A stretch of DNA of 64,000 bases from Altererythrobacter sp. KTW20L (GCF_023501975.1 NZ_JAMFLH010000009.1:62001-126000); one strand, 5' to 3'; positions 17,737-26,554 are shown, counted from the first letter of the stretch. The notes: generated from the sequence alone by a model not told the origin. Numbers and translations: made by a program.

Positions 17737-18369
17737 TCAGGCGATCAGGCCGTGGGCCGCAAGGTCCGCTTCGAGCGCTGCGGCATCGGTGAACAGGTGG
17801 CCGTGCCAGCCCAGCGCCCGGGCTGCGGCGATATTGTCGGCCCGATCGTCGATAAACAGCAGGTCAGTCCCCGCCAGCCCCGCACGCCGTTCCAGCACGG
17901 CATAAATCTGCGGGTGCGGCTTGGCGCAGCGTTCCTCGCCGGAAATCACGCAATCGGCAAAGTGATCGAAAATGCGCGACTGCGGACGGAGCTTGGCCCA
18001 GAATTCGGCCCCGAAGTTGGACAGGGCGAACTGCTTCACCCCGCGCGCGCCCAGTCGCTCGACCAGCGCATGGGTGCCCGGCACCGCGTGCGGCAGGGTT
18101 TCCACGAACCGTTCGACATAGGCGTCGATCAGGTCCGAATGCCGGGGATGGAGCGCTTTGAGTTCCGGCACCATCTCGGCCAGCGGGCGTCCGGCATCGC
18201 TCTGGAAATGCCATTCTTCGGTCACCACGTTCGCTACGAACCATTCCAGTTCGTCCGGATCGGCGATCAGCTTGGCAAACAGGAACCGCAGGTTCCACTG
18301 GTAGAGGACGCGGCCCACGTCCCACACAACCGCGACCGGACGGCCCATCCGCTCCTGACCCTCAGACAT
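17737..18369 (-). CDS. HAD superfamily hydrolase
   Basis: 210 residues. Motif I is WDVGRVL, so the nucleophilic aspartate is followed by valine and glycine (DxG, as in YihX-type and haloacid-dehalogenase-type members) rather than DxD. Motif II is ALSNFG, motif III the lysine of AKPHPQIY and motif IV FIDDRADNI. The helical cap lies between motif I and II. Candidate activities are sugar-phosphate phosphatase or haloacid-type hydrolase; sequence alone does not decide. Start at the ATG at 18369, or the internal ATG at 18348. It lies just beyond the rpmJ terminator. Confidence 0.85.
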   Translation of the reverse strand: MSEGQERMGRPVAVVWDVGRVLYQWNLRFLFAKLIADPDELEWFVANVVTEEWHFQSDAGRPLAEMVPELKALHPRHSDLIDAYVERFVETLPHAVPGTHALVERLGARGVKQFALSNFGAEFWAKLRPQSRIFDHFADCVISGEERCAKPHPQIYAVLERRAGLAGTDLLFIDDRADNIAAARALGWHGHLFTDAAALEADLAAHGLIA

Positions 18370-18371
18370 GC

Positions 18372-18399
18372 AAAAAGCCCCCGCGGTGGCGGGGGCTTT
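18372..18399 (-). terminator. Intrinsic terminator of rpmJ
   Basis: Stem GCCCCCGC / GCGGGGGC with a four-base loop, flanked so that the minus-strand RNA ends in a run of U (AAAAA at 18372-18376 on the plus strand). It lies between rpmJ and the HAD gene on the same strand, separating the two. Confidence 0.85.
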
Positions 18400-18441
18400 G
18401 CAAAAGACCCGAACCGCGAACAGGTCGCGGCACGGCCGGCA

Positions 18442-18567
18442 TCAGCCCTGGCGGGCCTTGAAGCGGCGGTTGGTCTTGTTGATGACATAGACCCGGCCGC
18501 GACGACGGATCACGCGGTTGTCGCGGTGACGGCCCTTGAGCGACTTGAGGCTGTTGACGATCTTCAT
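18442..18567 (-). CDS. rpmJ: 50S ribosomal protein L36, zinc-free type
   Basis: 41 residues beginning [19 protein letters not shown] and ending [12 protein letters not shown]. It lacks the four zinc-binding residues of classical L36, so it is the cysteine-free alphaproteobacterial form. ATG at 18567. The frame is open upstream to 18663 but those residues are not part of the protein. It is flanked by a terminator downstream and a hairpin upstream. Confidence 0.96.
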   Translation of the reverse strand: MKIVNSLKSLKGRHRDNRVIRRRGRVYVINKTNRRFKARQG

Positions 18568-18580
18568 GACTACAAATCCT

Positions 18581-18619
18581 GAAAAATAAGCGGCACCGGA
18601 GTTTGTCTCTCCGATGCCG
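18581..18619 (-). terminator. Hairpin and U-tract between galE and rpmJ
   Basis: Arms CGGCACCGGAG (18591-18601) and CTCCGATGCCG (18609-18619) pair fully on the minus-strand RNA (the one odd position is U-G there and C-A on the plus strand). The stem is followed by CUUAUUUUU. This fits termination of galE. Because it ends only about 14 bases before the rpmJ ATG, it may also act as a leader structure for rpmJ. Confidence 0.7.
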
Positions 18620-18680
18620 GAATTCATGGAGGCGCGGTTACGCAAGCCCCCCTGCAAAGTCAACAGGAGTCAGGCGTGGT

Positions 18681-19700
18681 TTAGGCGGCAGACTGATGGT
18701 TCTGCGGCAGGTCGGCCAGTTTCCGCTCCCAGGCCAGCGCATGGGCGACGATTTCGTCGAGATCGGCATGGCGTGGAACCCACGGCAGGGTCGCCTTGAT
18801 GCGGCCAGGATCGGACACCAGCGAATCGGGATCGCCTGCGCGGCGCGGGCCGAGCACGCGGGTCAGTGTGCCGCCGGTTACCCGGTCCACCGCATCAAGC
18901 ACTTCGAACACCGAGAAACCCCGGCCATAGCCGCAGTTCATCGTCAGCGAGCTTTCCGGCTGCTCCACCAGTGCATCGAGCGCCAGCACATGGGCCTGGG
19001 CGAGGTCGCTGACATGGATATAGTCGCGCACGCCGGTGCCATCGGGCGTGGCATAGTCGGTGCCGAACACCCCCACGCTGGGCCGCATGCCCAGCGCAGC
19101 TTCCACCGCCACCTTGATGAGGTGTGTCGCGCCTGCGGTCGATTGACCCGAGCGACCCTGCGGATCGGCCCCTGCCACGTTGAAATACCGGAGCGCGCAA
19201 TAGTTGAAAGGATGCGCAAAGGCCGTGTCGGCCAGCATCTGCTCGGTCATCAGCTTGGACCAGCCATAGGGATTGATCGGCTGCTTCGGGATGTCTTCCG
19301 ATACCGGCGACACTGCAGGAATGCCATAGGTCGCCGCCGTGCTCGAAAAGATCATGTGCGGCACGCCCGCCTTGACCACGGCTTCGATCAGCGCCCGGCT
19401 CTTGGCAGTATTGTTGTGATAGTACTTGAGCGGATCCTCGACCGATTCGGGCACGATGATCGATCCGGCAAAATGCATCACCGCGCCAATCTGCTGTTCG
19501 GCAAAAATCCGCGCCAGCAGCGCCTCGTCCGCCACATCCCCCTCGTAGAAGGCGACATCGTCGGGTATGGCGAAGCGGAAACCGGTTGAAAGGTTGTCGA
19601 TTACGGCCACCGGGGTGCCACGGTCGCGCAGGGCCAGCACCGCGTGGCTGCCGATATAGCCGGCGCCACCTGTGACAAGTACGGGGAGTGAAGTGCTCAT
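18681..19700 (-). CDS. galE: UDP-glucose 4-epimerase
   Basis: Interconverts UDP-glucose and UDP-galactose, feeding polysaccharide and LPS synthesis. 339 residues. NAD-binding TGGAGYIGSH at residues 9-18, the FSSTAATYG catalytic serine/threonine region, and the YGWSK active-site tyrosine-lysine motif. RYFNVAGADP, RDYIHVSDLAQAH and the C-terminal GDPDSLVSDP are as in GalE proper. Start at the ATG at 19700; an open frame extends upstream to 19964 without homology. It stands alone and is probably terminated at 18581-18619. Confidence 0.96.
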   Translation of the reverse strand: MSTSLPVLVTGGAGYIGSHAVLALRDRGTPVAVIDNLSTGFRFAIPDDVAFYEGDVADEALLARIFAEQQIGAVMHFAGSIIVPESVEDPLKYYHNNTAKSRALIEAVVKAGVPHMIFSSTAATYGIPAVSPVSEDIPKQPINPYGWSKLMTEQMLADTAFAHPFNYCALRYFNVAGADPQGRSGQSTAGATHLIKVAVEAALGMRPSVGVFGTDYATPDGTGVRDYIHVSDLAQAHVLALDALVEQPESSLTMNCGYGRGFSVFEVLDAVDRVTGGTLTRVLGPRRAGDPDSLVSDPGRIKATLPWVPRHADLDEIVAHALAWERKLADLPQNHQSAA

Positions 19701-19809
19701 GCAGTCGCGATACCACCACAAGGCAAAGCAAGCATTAACTGTGAGCACCAATAATCGCACCATTGGTCTCGAAGCCGCAACCCTTCGCCTTTTCAGGCGT
19801 TTGGCTGGC

Positions 19810-20403
19810 ATGAACCGATCCCTGATCCTCTCCGCCCTTGCCGCCACCACGCTGGCAGCCTGTTCCACCCCCGCATGGGTCTCGCCGGTCGAGGTCACGC
19901 GGTTTGTCGGCTCCGCCCCGGCGCAGCTGGGCACGGGCACGATCAGCATTTCATCGGACTCCATGCTGGCAGACGCTTCTGTCGAATATGGCCTCTATCG
20001 CGATGCCCTGGCGGCCGAGCTGGCGGCGCTGGGCTATCGCGTGGTCGATGGCCAGGCGGCGCAGGTGGCCACCCTGTCCGTTGACGAGCGGGTGGTTCCT
20101 GCAGGCCAGCGGCGCGGCCCTGTCAGCGTGGGCGGAGGTGCTGGCGTTGGCTCCTATGGATCGAGCGTGGGCCTCGGCCTCGGTATCGACCTGACACCGC
20201 CCCCCGCCGACCGGGTTGAGCGCGAGGTTGCCGTCACCATCCGGCCCGCGGCGGGCGGCCAGAACCTGTGGGAAGGGCGGGCGACCTATGCCGCCACGGT
20301 CAACCACGAACTCGCCCAGCCAGCCACCGCCGCGACGCGCTCGATGGGTGCACTGTTCGCCGATTTCCCGGGCAATTCGGGCGAGACGGTCGAATTCGAA
20401 TGA
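19810..20403 (+). CDS. DUF4136 lipoprotein
   Basis: 197 residues. Lipoprotein signal with LAAC (cysteine at residue 18). The mature part shows the DUF4136 pattern: [11 protein letters not shown] early, [20 protein letters not shown], a glycine-rich GVGGGxGxGSYGSS stretch, and LWEGRA near the end. DUF4136 proteins are cell-envelope lipoproteins of unknown role. I take the ATG at 19810, since residues upstream (frame open from 19672) have no signal character. The stop overlaps the start of the M14 peptidase gene (ATGA). Confidence 0.82.
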   Translation: MNRSLILSALAATTLAACSTPAWVSPVEVTRFVGSAPAQLGTGTISISSDSMLADASVEYGLYRDALAAELAALGYRVVDGQAAQVATLSVDERVVPAGQRRGPVSVGGGAGVGSYGSSVGLGLGIDLTPPPADRVEREVAVTIRPAAGGQNLWEGRATYAATVNHELAQPATAATRSMGALFADFPGNSGETVEFE

Positions 20404-21533
20404 GTGATATCCAGGTCAATGCCGCATTCGATTCGGGCAACATCGAGGTGCTGGAAATTTCCGGCACCAAGGCGCGCCTCGCCATCCGCAAGGACAAGGA
20501 CAGCGAGTTCTTCCAGTGGTTCCATTTCCGGGTTTCGGGCTGTGGCGGACGCGAAATTGAGCTGAAGATCACCGGGCTGGAGCAATCGGCCTATCCAGGT
20601 GGCTGGCCGGACTATCGCGCCTGCTATTCTGAAGACCGCGCCTACTGGGGGCGCGCCGACACGAGCTATGACAAGGCCGAACAGGGCGGCACGCTGACGA
20701 TCCGCTTCCAGCCAGTGGGAGACCTCGCCTGGTTCGCCTATTTCGCGCCCTATTCTTGGGAGCAGCACCAGGACCTGGTGGCCGATGCGGCCCTGTGCGA
20801 GGGCGTGACGCACCGCACGCTCGGCCTTACGCTTGATGGACGCACCATCGACTGCCTCGACCTCGGCACAGGTGACAAGCAGGTCTGGCTCTATGCCCGC
20901 CAGCATCCGGGCGAATCGATGGCCGAATGGTGGATGGACGGGGCACTCGACATGCTGTGCGACCCGTCGGACCCCGTCGGCCGCCGCCTGCGCCAGCTCT
21001 GCACTTTCCATGTGGTGCCCAACTGCAATCCCGATGGCTCAGTTCGCGGGCACCTGCGCACCAATGCAGCAGGCGTGAACCTCAACCGCGAATGGGCCAA
21101 TCCCTCGCCCGAGCGCTCACCCGAAGTGCTGGCGATCCGCAACGCGATGGACGCCACGGGCGTCCACTTCGCGATGGACGTGCACGGGGACGAGGCGATT
21201 GCCGCCAATTTCCTCGCCGGGTTCGAGGGCATTCCCTCATGGACCGACGAACAGGGCGCGGGCTTCAAGCTCTATCGCCAGATCCTCGAACGCCGCACGC
21301 CCGACTTCCAGACCGCGCTGGGCTATCCAGCCGCAGGGCCGGGCAAGGCCAACCTGTCGATGAGCACCAACCAGCTGGCCGAACGCTTTGGAGCAGTGGC
21401 GATGACGCTGGAAATGCCGTTCAAGGACCACGATCCCCTGCCCGACCTGGCACAAGGGTGGAGTCCGGAACGCTGCCAGGCGCTGGGCCGCGATTGCCTC
21501 GGCGCGCTGCTCGAATGGCTGGAGCAGCGCTGA
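20400..21533 (+). CDS. M14 family zinc carboxypeptidase (cytosolic-carboxypeptidase-like)
   Basis: 377 residues from the ATG at 20400, overlapping the previous stop. An N-terminal beta-sandwich domain (to about residue 130, with WFHFRVSGC and AYFAPYSWE) precedes the peptidase domain. The first zinc motif is [12 protein letters not shown] (HxxE) and the substrate residues are in NPDGSVRG and NLNREW. The third zinc histidine is in DVHGDE and the catalytic glutamate in LEMPFKD. The two-domain layout and motifs match bacterial M14 cytosolic carboxypeptidases. There is no signal peptide, so it probably acts in the cytoplasm. Natural substrate unknown. Confidence 0.92.
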   Translation: MSDIQVNAAFDSGNIEVLEISGTKARLAIRKDKDSEFFQWFHFRVSGCGGREIELKITGLEQSAYPGGWPDYRACYSEDRAYWGRADTSYDKAEQGGTLTIRFQPVGDLAWFAYFAPYSWEQHQDLVADAALCEGVTHRTLGLTLDGRTIDCLDLGTGDKQVWLYARQHPGESMAEWWMDGALDMLCDPSDPVGRRLRQLCTFHVVPNCNPDGSVRGHLRTNAAGVNLNREWANPSPERSPEVLAIRNAMDATGVHFAMDVHGDEAIAANFLAGFEGIPSWTDEQGAGFKLYRQILERRTPDFQTALGYPAAGPGKANLSMSTNQLAERFGAVAMTLEMPFKDHDPLPDLAQGWSPERCQALGRDCLGALLEWLEQR

Positions 21534-21551
21534 GAGGTTAGGGTTCGAACC

Positions 21552-21941
21552 CTAGTCTGCGCGGGTTCCGGTCACCGGGATATTGCCGAAATCGCTGGCC
21601 ACCGTGGCGGTCAGCGCATCGCCTTCGACATTGCCGGTATAGGCCAGCACCATCGGCCCCTAAGGCCCGGCGAGGTTACGCTTGAACGAGAAGCTCGCGC
21701 CTTCGACCACCACGTCGCTGACCGAGCCTTCCATCGGCGGCATTCCTTCGGCGGGCGCATCTTCGATGGTGACGAGATAGCCGCCCTCGTCCTCAATCAC
21801 GGTGACCGTGCTGGCAAAGGTGCCGAAATCGGTCACGGCTTGCGTATTCCACACGCCGACAACCGGCGAATCCTGCGCCAAGGCAGGCATGGCGACCAGC
21901 GATGCAACCAGTGCAACCCCGGCAAAACGAACAATTTTCAT
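21552..21941 (-). pseudogene. Secreted protein gene interrupted by an in-frame amber codon
   Basis: ATG at 21941 encodes a signal peptide (cleavage after ALAQ) and a lipocalin-like beta-strand protein to residue 93. A TAG at 21660-21662 then stops the frame. The same frame reopens directly after it and reads 36 more codons (GPMVLAYTGNVEGDALTATV, then a stretch ending FGNIPVTGTRAD) to a TAG at 21552-21554. That continuation has the alternating strand pattern expected of the same domain, so one base change (for example CAG to TAG) probably truncated an intact gene. It could also be a sequencing error or, less likely, readthrough. It follows cdd on the same strand. Confidence 0.75.
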
Positions 21942-21987
21942 GGCTCAACCCTCTCCGAAAAGTCCCTCGGCGGGCAGGCTATGCCGA

Positions 21988-22407
21988 TCAGGGTTTGGTT
22001 GCAATCGCATCCGGCCCGAAGGCATCGGGCAGCAGGTCCGACAGGTGCCACTCACGCGCCCCTCCGGTTCCCGCGCCCAGCACTAACGGGTCGCTACCAT
22101 CAAGTCCGGCAAGCTCGGTCAGCACCTGGCGGCACCGCCCGCAGGGGCTGATCTCGGCTGCGTCGGGACCGGACACCGCCACTGCCACCAGTCCGCCGCG
22201 CCGCCCTTCGCTCATGGCTTTCGCCACCGCGACAGTCTCGGCGCAGAGCGACAGGCCGTAACTGGCATTCTCGACATTGGCGCCGGTCACCACCGCACCA
22301 TCGGCAAACAGCAGCGCCGCGCCCACGCGGAACTGCGAATAGGGCGCATGGGCCATGTCCGCCGCCGCGCGGGCCGCTTCGACCAGGGCTTCGCGATCAA
22401 AACTCAC
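21988..22407 (-). CDS. cdd: Cytidine deaminase
   Basis: Deaminates cytidine and deoxycytidine in pyrimidine salvage. 139 residues, the homotetrameric length. The active site is CAETVA (zinc cysteine and proton-shuttling glutamate), with the other two zinc cysteines in PCGRCRQVL. FRVGAALLFADG and GANVENASYG are standard. Start is the GTG at 22407, overlapping the stop of the upstream GH25 gene (GTGA), so the two are translationally coupled. The upstream open frame to 22785 is not coding. Confidence 0.95.
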   Translation of the reverse strand: MSFDREALVEAARAAADMAHAPYSQFRVGAALLFADGAVVTGANVENASYGLSLCAETVAVAKAMSEGRRGGLVAVAVSGPDAAEISPCGRCRQVLTELAGLDGSDPLVLGAGTGGAREWHLSDLLPDAFGPDAIATKP

Positions 22408-23102
22408 GGTTGCACCACCACCCAGCGTACCGGCTGGCTGGTCACATCGCTCCACAGGCGCGGGTTGGCGGTCCACAGGGTGAAAGGCCGTCCGGCATAT
22501 TCGGGCTGGAGGAAGGCGCGATCGAGCCACAGGTTGCGTTCTATCCGCGCGGCAATGGGGTGGCGCTGCTGGAAGTCCTCGCCCAGTTTCAGGATCGCGG
22601 CCTGGCCCATGTGGCTTTCCACCTGGTTGATGAAAGTGGTGAGTTCGCTTTCCACGCCCGCCTCGGTCACCGGATCGGCGCATTCGGCAGCAGTAGTTTC
22701 CAACGCGATCACCGGCGGCAGCATGGCCGCATCGCGCGGCACGATGGTGACGAAATTGCCCGCCTGCCGCTCGGCCGGAAGGCACGGATCATAGGCATGG
22801 ACCACGCCATAGGGCAGGTCTGCCGCAGCCAGCGCGCGCAGGTTCTCTGCCAGCATGGCGTCGCGTTCGCGCTCGCCCTTGCTCGCCTCGATATAGGCGA
22901 AATTGGCACCCACGGCCGTCAGGGCGCGGAAATCCACCGGCCCGTCGGCCGCGCCCACCAGCACGCCCTGGGTGGGAAACTCGGCGCGCGACGGGGTCCA
23001 GTGCTGGGCGGTCCACCACAGCCACACAGCGCCCGCCAGAGCCAGCAACACCACTGCTGCGGCAATGCGCGTCCGCCAGGACAATGCCCTTTTCCTGCCC
23101 AT
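22404..23102 (-). CDS. Glycoside hydrolase family 25 (lysozyme-like)
   Basis: 232 residues. An N-terminal membrane anchor or uncleaved signal (about residues 13-30) is followed by a GH25-type barrel. GVLVGAADGPVDFRAL stands at the first strand where GH25 enzymes read a GxDVSxxQG motif. FAYIEASKGE matches the conserved FxxxKATEG, AYDPCLP follows, then VIALET at the catalytic strand. The N-terminal catalytic-aspartate motif is altered (GAADG), so muramidase activity is uncertain. It lies between UPF0262 and cdd on one strand. Confidence 0.75.
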   Translation of the reverse strand: MGRKRALSWRTRIAAAVVLLALAGAVWLWWTAQHWTPSRAEFPTQGVLVGAADGPVDFRALTAVGANFAYIEASKGERERDAMLAENLRALAAADLPYGVVHAYDPCLPAERQAGNFVTIVPRDAAMLPPVIALETTAAECADPVTEAGVESELTTFINQVESHMGQAAILKLGEDFQQRHPIAARIERNLWLDRAFLQPEYAGRPFTLWTANPRLWSDVTSQPVRWVVVQP

Positions 23103-23127
23103 GATTGCTTGAACCGACCCCGCTGCC

Positions 23128-23622
23128 TCAGGCTTTTATATGCAGCACGCAGACCAATGTGAACAGCCGCCTTGCCGTATCGAAATCGGTTTCGATCTTG
23201 CCATCAAGCACTTCGACGAGGTGCCGCGTGCCGCGATCGTGGATCGCCCTGCGGGCCATGTCGAGCGTTTCGATCTCGGCTGCCGTGGCCTTCCTCAGCG
23301 CCTTGTAATAGGAATCGCAGATGGCGAAATATTCGCGGATCACCCGCCGCAGCCGCGCCAGCCCCAGACCGATGGTGCCCGCATCTTCGCCGACATGATC
23401 GCGCAAGCTGATCGCCAGCTTGCCGTCGATCACCGACAGGTGCAGCGCCCACGGACCATGGTGCCCCCGCTCCAGCGCGCGCAGCGGGATGAAGCTGTTG
23501 GCCTCCACCAGGTCGCGCAGGGCCACGGCCCGCTCGCTTTCCACTTGCTCGCTGCGCGCCAGGATCGTCGCCTCGTCGAGGGTGATGGAGGCGATCCGGT
23601 CGAGGTGGGCGGCAGGTGTCAT
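23128..23622 (-). CDS. UPF0262 family protein
   Basis: 164 residues from the ATG at 23622. The sequence LARSEQVESERAVALRDLVEANSF, split here as LARSEQVESERAV then ALRDLVEANSF, and the downstream LRDHVGEDAGTIGLGLARLR and FAICDSYYKA fit UPF0262, an alphaproteobacterial family without known function. The reading frame is open far beyond this point but there is no homology upstream. It diverges from dnaB; the 165-base gap carries a DnaA-box-like site and a nine-base direct repeat. Confidence 0.85.
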   Translation of the reverse strand: MTPAAHLDRIASITLDEATILARSEQVESERAVALRDLVEANSFIPLRALERGHHGPWALHLSVIDGKLAISLRDHVGEDAGTIGLGLARLRRVIREYFAICDSYYKALRKATAAEIETLDMARRAIHDRGTRHLVEVLDGKIETDFDTARRLFTLVCVLHIKA

Positions 23623-23662
23623 GGGGCAGCGGGTTTCGCAGACCCGGCGCAGTGCTGCAAAT

Positions 23663-23690
23663 GCGAAATGCAGACCAGGGCGCGAAATGC
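23663..23690. repeat. Nine-base direct repeat in the UPF0262/dnaB intergenic region
   Basis: GCGAAATGC occurs at 23663-23671 and again at 23682-23690, 19 bases apart, between the divergent UPF0262 and dnaB genes. This is near two helical turns and could mark a regulator site. Confidence 0.4.
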
Positions 23691-23711
23691 GGCGGCGAAA
23701 AGTTCTTCCCG

Positions 23712-23720
23712 CTATCCACA
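23712..23720 (+). promoter_or_regulatory. DnaA-box-like site upstream of dnaB
   Basis: CTATCCACA differs from the DnaA consensus TTATCCACA at one position. It lies 68 bases before the dnaB ATG. A single box in front of a replication gene suggests DnaA-linked regulation but may be chance. Confidence 0.4.
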
Positions 23721-23787
23721 GGGGGCTAGGGCGAGTTCGGCCCCTTGGCATCTTGCGATAGGCCGCGCGGGCGCGCATCAGGCCCCT

Positions 23788-25317
23788 ATGACCGATGAAG
23801 AGCTGCTGATCCGCCCTCAATCCTCTGCCGGAACAACCGGCAATGCCGAACCTGCCGGCCGCGCTCTGCCCGCCAACATGGAGGCCGAGGCCGCCTTCCT
23901 CGGTGCCGTGCTGATCGACAACCGCGTGCTGGAGGAACTGACCGTTCCCCTGCGGCCCGAGCATTTCTTCGTCCCGGTCCACGCCCGCGTGTTCGAGCGG
24001 GTGCTGACCCTGGTTGACCGGCAGATGGTGGTCACGCCGGTTACCCTGAAACCCTATTTCGAGACCGACGAGGCGCTGAGGGACCTGGGCGGCACGGCCT
24101 ACCTTGCGCGGCTGACGGCCGACGGCCAGGGCTTGCTCGCCCCACGAGAACTGGCCCAGCAGATCTATGACCTGGCGCTGCTGCGCGAACTGGTCAGCGT
24201 CGGCCGCGAACTGGTGGAAAGCGCGCTCGACACCTCGGTCGAAGTAGAACCGATGCGCCAGATCGAGGAGGCCGAAGCCGCGCTCTATCGCGTGGCCGAA
24301 GGCGCCTCCAGCGGGAACGAGGCCGAAAGCTTCCGGCAATCCAGCGTCGCCGCCCTGCAGCAGATCGAGCGGGCGCTCAATTCAGGCGGCCACATCTCCG
24401 GCAAGACCACGGGCCTCAGCGACCTCAACAGCAAGGTCGGCGGCCTACACGACAGCGATCTCATAATCCTCGCCGGCCGTCCCGCCATGGGCAAGACGTC
24501 GCTGGCCATGAACATCGCCTTCAATTGCGCGCACCGCTACCAGACCGACCTGAAGGACGGGATCGATCCCGCCAAGTCGGTCGGCTCGCCCGTCGCCTTC
24601 TTCAGCCTGGAAATGAGCGCCGACCAGCTCGCTACCCGTATCCTGGCCGAACAGTCGGAAATCAGCAGTGAACTCTTGCGCATGGGCAAAATCAGCCGCG
24701 ACGATTTCCAGCGCATCTCGTTCGCCAGCCAGCGGCTCGCCAACCTGCCGCTGTACATCGACGATACCCCAGCCCTGTCGATCGCTGCCCTGCGCGCCCG
24801 CGCCAGGCGGCTGAAGCGGCGGCACGATATCGGGCTGGTGGTGGTCGATTACCTGCAGCTGCTGCAAGGTTCGGGCCGGGGCAACGACAACCGGGTGAAC
24901 GAGATTTCCGAGATCAGCCGGGGCCTCAAGACCCTGGCCAAGGAACTGTCTGTGCCGGTAATCGCCCTGTCGCAGCTGTCCCGCGCGGTGGAAAGTCGCG
25001 AGGACAAGCGCCCGCAGCTGTCCGACCTGCGCGAATCGGGCTCGATCGAGCAGGACGCCGACATGGTGTGGTTCATTTTCCGCGAGGAGTATTACCACAA
25101 CGCCGCCAAGCCCGAGGATCCGAGCGAGACCAGTTCGGCCGATGCCATCGCCAAGTACGACACCTGGATGGCGCGGCATCTGGAAGTGATGAACAAGGCC
25201 ACGGTCATCATTTCCAAGCAGCGCCACGGCTCGACCGGCAATGTCCAGCTGATGTTCCAGAGCGAGTTCACCAAGTTCGGCGACCTTCATCCGGGACAGC
25301 GCAGCGACTTCGAGTGA
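23788..25317 (+). CDS. dnaB: Replicative DNA helicase DnaB
   Basis: Hexameric helicase that unwinds DNA at the replication fork. 509 residues. The N-terminal primase-interacting domain (NMEAEAAFLGAVLIDNRVLE, EHFFVPVHARVFE) leads to the RecA-like ATPase with Walker A AGRPAMGKTSLAMN. Further motifs are FFSLEMSADQLATR, Walker B region LVVVDYLQLL, SQLSRAVESREDKRPQLSDL and the arginine finger region SGSIEQDADMV. Start at the ATG at 23788; the open frame from 23140 is a run-on. It converges on the phospholipase D gene with seven bases between stops. Confidence 0.97.
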   Translation: MTDEELLIRPQSSAGTTGNAEPAGRALPANMEAEAAFLGAVLIDNRVLEELTVPLRPEHFFVPVHARVFERVLTLVDRQMVVTPVTLKPYFETDEALRDLGGTAYLARLTADGQGLLAPRELAQQIYDLALLRELVSVGRELVESALDTSVEVEPMRQIEEAEAALYRVAEGASSGNEAESFRQSSVAALQQIERALNSGGHISGKTTGLSDLNSKVGGLHDSDLIILAGRPAMGKTSLAMNIAFNCAHRYQTDLKDGIDPAKSVGSPVAFFSLEMSADQLATRILAEQSEISSELLRMGKISRDDFQRISFASQRLANLPLYIDDTPALSIAALRARARRLKRRHDIGLVVVDYLQLLQGSGRGNDNRVNEISEISRGLKTLAKELSVPVIALSQLSRAVESREDKRPQLSDLRESGSIEQDADMVWFIFREEYYHNAAKPEDPSETSSADAIAKYDTWMARHLEVMNKATVIISKQRHGSTGNVQLMFQSEFTKFGDLHPGQRSDFE

Positions 25318-25324
25318 TCCGCCC

Positions 25325-26554
25325 CTAAAGCCCCAGGTTGAGGCGGCGGCTGACGGTGTAGTCGATCACACCCACCAGCAGCCAGCTCGCCATCCATTTC
25401 AGCCGGGTGAGCCCGCCGCCCTTGGCCGCCAGCACTTGCGGCGTGATCGCCTCGGACGCGGCAATGTGGTGGTCGATATGGGCGCGCATCCGCTCGGCCA
25501 GCCCGGCGTCCTCGATCCTGAGTACGATCTCTAGGTTGAGGTAGAGGCTGCGCATGTCGAAGTTGGCACTGCCGAGATAGACCGCGTCATCCAGCACGAT
25601 CAGCTTGGTGTGCAGCTTGGTGGGCTGGAACTCCCAGATCTTCGCCCCGGCCTTCAGCAGGCGGCGATAGAGCAGGCGGCTCGCCCCGATGGTGGCGCCG
25701 TTGTCGGACTTGCCGGCCATCAGCAACCGGGTCTGCCCGTGCGACGCGACCTGCCGCATCCGCCTGCGCAGGCGGCGCGGGGGCGTGAAGTAGGCCATCA
25801 TCATGTCCATCCGGCGGCAATGGATCAGGTCCTCGCCCACGGCCCTGGCCCAGGTGGACAGCCCGCGTGTTGGCCCGCCGATCAACAGCCGCACCGGCCC
25901 CGTCCCCGCGTCCCATTCGCGCACGGCACGGCGGATGGCGAGGAACTGCGCCCTGGGACGGGCGACCCAGTCCTCCAGCTGGCCGAACCACTCCTCTATC
26001 CGCGCCACGACCGGCCCTTCGATGGTGAAGGCAAGGTCGTTCCACCCCTCGGCCTCGGGGGAGGCGAAGTAGGCATCGGATACGTTGAAACCACCCATCA
26101 TGGCCAACCGCCCGTCGGCGATCACCATCTTCTGGTGATTGCGGATGAGATAGCGGCGTGTCCACTTGGGATGGAAGCGCAGGAAAGTCCCGCCCGCCTC
26201 CACCAGCGGGGCGAACCATTCCTCCTCGGCATTGGCGCCAAAGCCGTCCACGATCACGCAGACATCGACCCCGCGCCCGGCAGCAGCGGCCAGGGCATCG
26301 CGCACCCTTCCTCCCGATGCGTCACACTCAAAGATATAGAACACCATCTTGAGGCTGGCCCGCGCCCCGTCGATCATGGCCAGCAGGTGCTCGAGCCGGT
26401 CAGGCCCGCCGGGAAGGAATTCGAGCGACAGCCCGACAGCCTCGACAGCGAAGGGCGGCGGGTCGCGGAACGCCGCTGCTGTCTGGATTTGCTCTGCCAT
26501 CGGCCCGCTTGTAGCGAGGTCGGGCACCGGGGAAAACCTTGACGCTGGCAGCAT
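25325..26554 (-). CDS. Phospholipase D family cardiolipin synthase-like protein
   Basis: Up to 409 residues with two HKD motifs. The first is RNHQKMVIADGRLAMMGGFN (H-x-K-x4-D, here with Q between H and K) and the second is KLHTKLIVLDDAVYLGSANFD. This two-motif layout is that of ClsA/B/C-type cardiolipin synthases, which transfer phosphatidyl groups. There are no N-terminal membrane helices, but a hydrophobic C-terminal segment (WMASWLLVGVIDY) may attach it to the membrane. The start is ambiguous: ATG at 26554, or ATG at 26500 (MAEQIQ), which leaves more room for the divergent rpoZ promoter. Could also be a related transphosphatidylase. Confidence 0.85.
   Translation of the reverse strand: MLPASRFSPVPDLATSGPMAEQIQTAAAFRDPPPFAVEAVGLSLEFLPGGPDRLEHLLAMIDGARASLKMVFYIFECDASGGRVRDALAAAAGRGVDVCVIVDGFGANAEEEWFAPLVEAGGTFLRFHPKWTRRYLIRNHQKMVIADGRLAMMGGFNVSDAYFASPEAEGWNDLAFTIEGPVVARIEEWFGQLEDWVARPRAQFLAIRRAVREWDAGTGPVRLLIGGPTRGLSTWARAVGEDLIHCRRMDMMMAYFTPPRRLRRRMRQVASHGQTRLLMAGKSDNGATIGASRLLYRRLLKAGAKIWEFQPTKLHTKLIVLDDAVYLGSANFDMRSLYLNLEIVLRIEDAGLAERMRAHIDHHIAASEAITPQVLAAKGGGLTRLKWMASWLLVGVIDYTVSRRLNLGL

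Noticed and set aside
21539-21554. TAGGGTTCGAACCCTA, which resembles a tRNA T-arm
   Set aside because: It is a simple 16-base palindrome; a proper five-pair T stem with a seven-base loop does not form, and no acceptor, D or anticodon arms surround it.
21660-21662. Amber codon read as pyrrolysine or other recoding
   Set aside because: No sign of pyl genes or recoding structure in the window; a point mutation is simpler.
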